Shown one piece after another: positions 61,249-64,000 of a DNA stretch of 64,000 bases; position 1 is the first letter of the stretch; every line of letters starts with the position of its first letter. Both the position numbers and the translations under genes were made by a program. Under the pieces are notes generated by a model. That model was not told the origin of the DNA, searched no databases, and saw nothing but the letters and a program-made list of their open reading frames with translations. Source of the DNA: SHLQ01 sp964610745 (lineage in GTDB: Bacteria > Actinomycetota > Acidimicrobiia > Acidimicrobiales > SHLQ01). The stretch covers positions 13,480-77,479 of the forward strand of contig CAZSYL010000012.1 of the NCBI GenBank assembly GCA_964610745.1. The letters are read 5' to 3'.

Positions 61249-62496
61249 TTAGTTCGCTCGCTCAGCAGCGTCGCCGAAGTACGGGTCCTTGCTCGCGACC
61301 CACGCAAACAACTTGCGGCTTTTGGGAATCTTGCCGTCGCGTTCGAGCAGATCAGCAAGCGCGTAGGCCCGCCGAAGGTGGTGTTCCATTGGTTCGTTCG
61401 GCACCTTCCAGCCCTTTTCGAGGGTACGAACCCCACTGTCCACGAACCCGCGATCAGCCTGTGAGCCCGCCATCACAATGCGCCCTTCGGTCACGAGCTC
61501 GGCCGATGGCGACAACTCCCCTAGCTCGGCCCACAGCTCATCGACGTCGGCCCAGTTACCGAGCGCTCGATGACAGTCCATGAGCACGGGGTTTTGCTCG
61601 GCGGTTCCAGATAATTGGCGGAACAACTCGAGCGCTTCGATTGCTTCTTCCCACTTACCCAAGCGATAGAGCGAGAGCCCATGAAGCTCATGTAAGTCAG
61701 CGATGTTCGGGTACGTCTCGGTAAGTGGTTTGACCGTCTTGCGAGCATCGCCGAACTGTTCGTTCTGGTATTCCTTCGCTCCACGTTTGAAGAGTCGCCA
61801 ACCCCTCGATGCCTTCTCCTTGCCCAGTATCCTCGTCATTTCGCGCTCGACGTCCATAGGTTTGGGGGGCCGACCCGGAAGCGGGCGTCGTTCGATCGTG
61901 ACGCGGTCGCCGGTGTTTGGCCCGCCGAGCGGCGGCAAACCGCCGCGGTCTATTGCCTGGCGGGCTTGTTCCCGAAGACCTTCATTCCTTGCCGCAACCT
62001 TGTCGCGACGAGCTTGGCGTTCGGCAAACTTGCGGCGTTCTTCTGGGCTAAAGCGTTCCTCGGCCTCTTGTTCGAACATCCGCTGGCCAATGGTCGCGCC
62101 CGCGGCGCCGTGCTGCGCAACGCTCCCCCAACCCGAGCTTTCGGCTCGAGCAGGCTTCTTTGGACGGTCGTCTCGCTTGCGACCCTGGTATCGGTCGCGA
62201 CCACCCTTACTGGAAGAGTTTCCGCGCGAACCGCCCCGTGTATCGCTCCGTTTTGAGTCTCGGCCTCGGGAATCTTGACCTCGTGAATCCCTGCCTCGAG
62301 CATCTTTGCCTCGTGAATCAGTTCGTGAGCTGCTTCCCCGTTGGCCATTGCGCGACTTGCCGCCAGTCGACTTTCCACGCGGTCCGCCAGACTTTGACCC
62401 GGAGCGATTGGAGGAACCGGATCCTCGAGACGAAGAATTTCGTCCGCGAGAGGGTCCGGACCGGCGCGAAGATGAGGACCCAGAGGCGTGAGGCAT
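61249..62496 (-). CDS. TPR-repeat protein with Ser/Arg/Gly/Asp-rich disordered N-terminus
   Basis: A 415-residue protein. Residues 1-115 are highly basic and disordered, with repeats of the type GRDSRG (ARGRDSRGQDSRGRDSKR) and GSSSSRRSGPSRGR. A charged helical linker (FSPEERRKFAERQARRDK) follows. The C-terminal part has TPR-like helices (ADLHELHGLSLYRLGKWEEA, AIEALELFRQL). The basic tail resembles RNA-binding RGG-like regions. Similar proteins occur in other Acidimicrobiia and other actinobacteria as hypotheticals. ATG at 62496 is 44 bases from divergent P450; no signal peptide or membrane segment is seen. Function unknown. Confidence 0.8.
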   Translation of the reverse strand: MPHASGSSSSRRSGPSRGRNSSSRGSGSSNRSGSKSGGPRGKSTGGKSRNGQRGSSSRTDSRGKDARGRDSRGQDSRGRDSKRSDTRGGSRGNSSSKGGRDRYQGRKRDDRPKKPARAESSGWGSVAQHGAAGATIGQRMFEQEAEERFSPEERRKFAERQARRDKVAARNEGLREQARQAIDRGGLPPLGGPNTGDRVTIERRPLPGRPPKPMDVEREMTRILGKEKASRGWRLFKRGAKEYQNEQFGDARKTVKPLTETYPNIADLHELHGLSLYRLGKWEEAIEALELFRQLSGTAEQNPVLMDCHRALGNWADVDELWAELGELSPSAELVTEGRIVMAGSQADRGFVDSGVRTLEKGWKVPNEPMEHHLRRAYALADLLERDGKIPKSRKLFAWVASKDPYFGDAAERAN

Positions 62497-62540
62497 CTCG
62501 CAATCGTACAGGAGAAACTGTGGGCCACTATGGTCTGGAA

Positions 62541-63947
62541 ATGACCGAGACTACGTACGTGCCCCAAATGGACCACTGGACCGAGGGTATGCCGAGCGCT
62601 GACCAGCTGGCGCATATCCCGGGCGAGAATGGCCTACCGGTCATGGGCAACACGATCGAGCTACTCAAGGACCCGCACGCATTCACCAATCGAATGGTCC
62701 AAACATACGGAAACGTCTACCGCAGCCACGTCCTCGGAACGCCGACTGTTTCTTTGATCGGCCCCGAGGCCAACGAATTAGTGCTGCGCAACCGAGACAA
62801 GATCTTCTCGAACAAGCAAGGCTGGGGTCCAACCCTCGACAAACTGTTCCCGCGGGGCCTCATGTTGATGGACTTTGAAGAGCACCGAGTGGACAGAAAG
62901 GCATTGGCGGTTGCCTTTGCCCAAGGCCCAATGTCGAACTACTGCGAAGCGCTCAACGCCGGCATGGAGCGCGAGATCCCATCGTGGCGAGGCGAGGTGG
63001 CCTTCTACCCGGCGATCAAGAACTTGGCCCTGCGCCTCGCAGCCCAGAGTTTCGTTGGCCTGCCATGGGGGTCGAGCGAGTCACAAAAGATCAACGATGC
63101 GTTCATCGGCGTGGTGCAGGCGACCGTCGCTGCAATTCGCGTGCCGCTGCCCGGGAACAAGATGAAGGCGGGAATGGACGGACGAGCATTTCTCATCGAG
63201 TACTTCACCGAGGAGACCGTCCGGCGACGTAAGTCCCACGATGCTGGCGGGCCCATCGGCGATGACATCTTCAGCCAGTTCGCCGTCGCCACCCGCGAAG
63301 ATGGGTCGCTGCTCTCCGTTGGCGAAGTCGTCGATCAGATGATCTTCCTGATGATGGCTGCCCACGACACCATTACCTCTTCGGCAACCTCAACGACCTA
63401 CCAACTCGCGCTCCATCCAGAGTGGCAACAGACGCTTCGCGACGAGATCTGGTCGGTGACTGGTGGTCTCGACGAATCGCGCAACCCACTTCCGTTGGCC
63501 TATAGCGATCTGGGCAAACTCGTTAAGACCGAGATGGTCTTCGAAGAGTCGCTTCGCATGCGGCCGCCGCTTCCGGTCATGCCACGTCGTGCAATGAAGG
63601 CATTCGAGTTCGGGGGTTACCACATACCGGCCGGCACTCCAGTCGGTATTGCAATGCACTACACACAGAACTCCCCGGAGTACTGGGAGCACCCCGAACG
63701 CTTTGACCCGGAGCGCTTCTCCAAAGACGTTGAGCAGAAACACCACGACTTTGCCTGGGTTCCCTTCGGCGGTGGAGCGCACAAGTGTCTTGGCATCCGC
63801 TTCGCCGACATGCAGATCAAGTTACTCATGACGCACCTGCTCGGACGGTTCGACATCGTGGCCGAACCCGACTACTCGCCGAAGTGGCAAGCGTTCCCGA
63901 TCCAACAGCCCAAAGACGGCCTACAAGTCACACTTCGCCCGATCTAA
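62541..63947 (+). CDS. cytochrome P450
   Basis: A 468-residue cytochrome P450. ATG at 62541 is used; longer frames overlap the divergent TPR gene. The haem motif is FGGGAHKCLG with the proximal Cys, the I-helix motif is MMAAHDTITSSATS, and ExxR is in VFEESLRMRPP. The N-terminal NGLPVMGNTIELLKDPHAF is a proline-rich class common to CYP51/CYP120-like enzymes. No membrane anchor is present, so it should be soluble and use a ferredoxin. The substrate is unknown; there is no adjacent ferredoxin gene. A strong hairpin follows the stop. Confidence 0.92.
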   Translation: MTETTYVPQMDHWTEGMPSADQLAHIPGENGLPVMGNTIELLKDPHAFTNRMVQTYGNVYRSHVLGTPTVSLIGPEANELVLRNRDKIFSNKQGWGPTLDKLFPRGLMLMDFEEHRVDRKALAVAFAQGPMSNYCEALNAGMEREIPSWRGEVAFYPAIKNLALRLAAQSFVGLPWGSSESQKINDAFIGVVQATVAAIRVPLPGNKMKAGMDGRAFLIEYFTEETVRRRKSHDAGGPIGDDIFSQFAVATREDGSLLSVGEVVDQMIFLMMAAHDTITSSATSTTYQLALHPEWQQTLRDEIWSVTGGLDESRNPLPLAYSDLGKLVKTEMVFEESLRMRPPLPVMPRRAMKAFEFGGYHIPAGTPVGIAMHYTQNSPEYWEHPERFDPERFSKDVEQKHHDFAWVPFGGGAHKCLGIRFADMQIKLLMTHLLGRFDIVAEPDYSPKWQAFPIQQPKDGLQVTLRPI

Positions 63948-63977
63948 ACCAAGCCGAAATAGACGCAAAACTGAAGA

Positions 63978-64000
63978 GAGCCGCCCATTATGGGCGGCTC
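63978..64000 (+). terminator. perfect hairpin downstream of P450
   Basis: A 10-bp perfect stem, GAGCCGCCCA/TGGGCGGCTC, around a 3-base loop (TTA), 30 bases after the P450 stop codon. It is likely to be an intrinsic terminator, but the window ends before any T-run could be seen. Confidence 0.7.

Noticed and set aside
61082..61436. Extended KorA start
   Set aside because: Residues upstream of 61082 match nothing and overlap the TPR gene; the AGGAGA ribosome-binding site lies just before 61082.
62160..62540. Extended P450 start overlapping the TPR gene
   Set aside because: The sequence before 62541 is antisense to the low-complexity TPR N-terminus.
1..64000. CRISPR array, insertion sequences, rRNA genes or riboswitches
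   Set aside because: I found no regularly spaced direct repeats with unique spacers, no transposase gene, no rRNA gene and no recognisable riboswitch motif.

Overview
This window looks like a chromosomal scaffold of a free-living, moderately high-GC actinobacterium, probably of the class Acidimicrobiia (Ilumatobacter-like). The evidence is a mycothione reductase gene (mycothiol is actinobacterial), a four-gene conservon operon (histidine kinase, roadblock protein, DUF742 protein, small GTPase), and gene orders that match mycobacterial Rv1694-Rv1713 and Rv1822-Rv1830 in content. The tRNA lacks an encoded CCA end. Placement below class level is a guess. Two runs of exactly 100 N are scaffold gaps, and both fall inside tandem repeats. 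I see no insertion sequence, prophage, CRISPR array, rRNA gene or obvious genomic island; this is core chromosome.

Layout. 1-4530: a truncated PduL-type phosphotransacylase, a DUF3179 lipoprotein, a DUF1499 protein, a HAD phosphatase, a patatin-like hydrolase, a 200-base non-coding stretch with DnaA-box-like motifs, a 62-residue orphan protein and a YqgE protein. 4510-4689: a 20-bp tandem repeat broken by a gap. 4683-11841: a mixed metabolic block (2-oxoglutarate/Fe(II) oxygenase, saccharopine-dehydrogenase-like enzyme, AlkB-like protein, YihY membrane protein, deoxynucleotidase, nucleotidyltransferase, Cof-type phosphatase, beta-hydroxyacid dehydrogenase). 11889-13268: mycothione reductase. 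13300-18031: the conservon operon behind a palindrome-rich promoter region. 18092-29003: aroC, a secreted M15 peptidase, MerR regulator, bifunctional nuclease, zinc-ribbon FHA protein, pgsA, HIT protein, DUF2079 membrane protein, SRAP protein, a single-pass membrane protein, a cell-wall amidase and a stand-alone LigD-type polymerase, then tRNA-Pro(GGG).

29238-40513 is mainly a minus-strand operon: scpA-scpB-rluB-tyrA-aroA/cmk fusion-plsC, then (after plus-strand ispH) a DUF512 radical SAM gene, der and a SpoIIE phosphatase. Chromosome condensation, ribosome maturation, aromatic amino acid synthesis and lipid synthesis are packed with 4-bp stop/start overlaps. 40567-46345: photolyase, then moxR-DUF58-transglutaminase-like, whose last member lacks the expected catalytic Cys and His. 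46470-53607: tlyA-nadK-recN-pyrG-nudix-xerD-HD. 53630-58084: a 1484-residue PKD-repeat surface protein. 58189-61082: the two subunits of a 2-oxoacid:ferredoxin oxidoreductase. 61249-64000: a TPR protein with a disordered Ser/Arg/Gly/Asp tail, a cytochrome P450 and a hairpin.

No wholly new multi-gene system is evident. The parts most worth following are the conservon and its palindromic upstream region, the degenerate transglutaminase in the MoxR operon, the FHA protein that replaces GarA's phospho-switch with a zinc ribbon, the repeat array between yqgE and the oxygenase, and the giant PKD protein.
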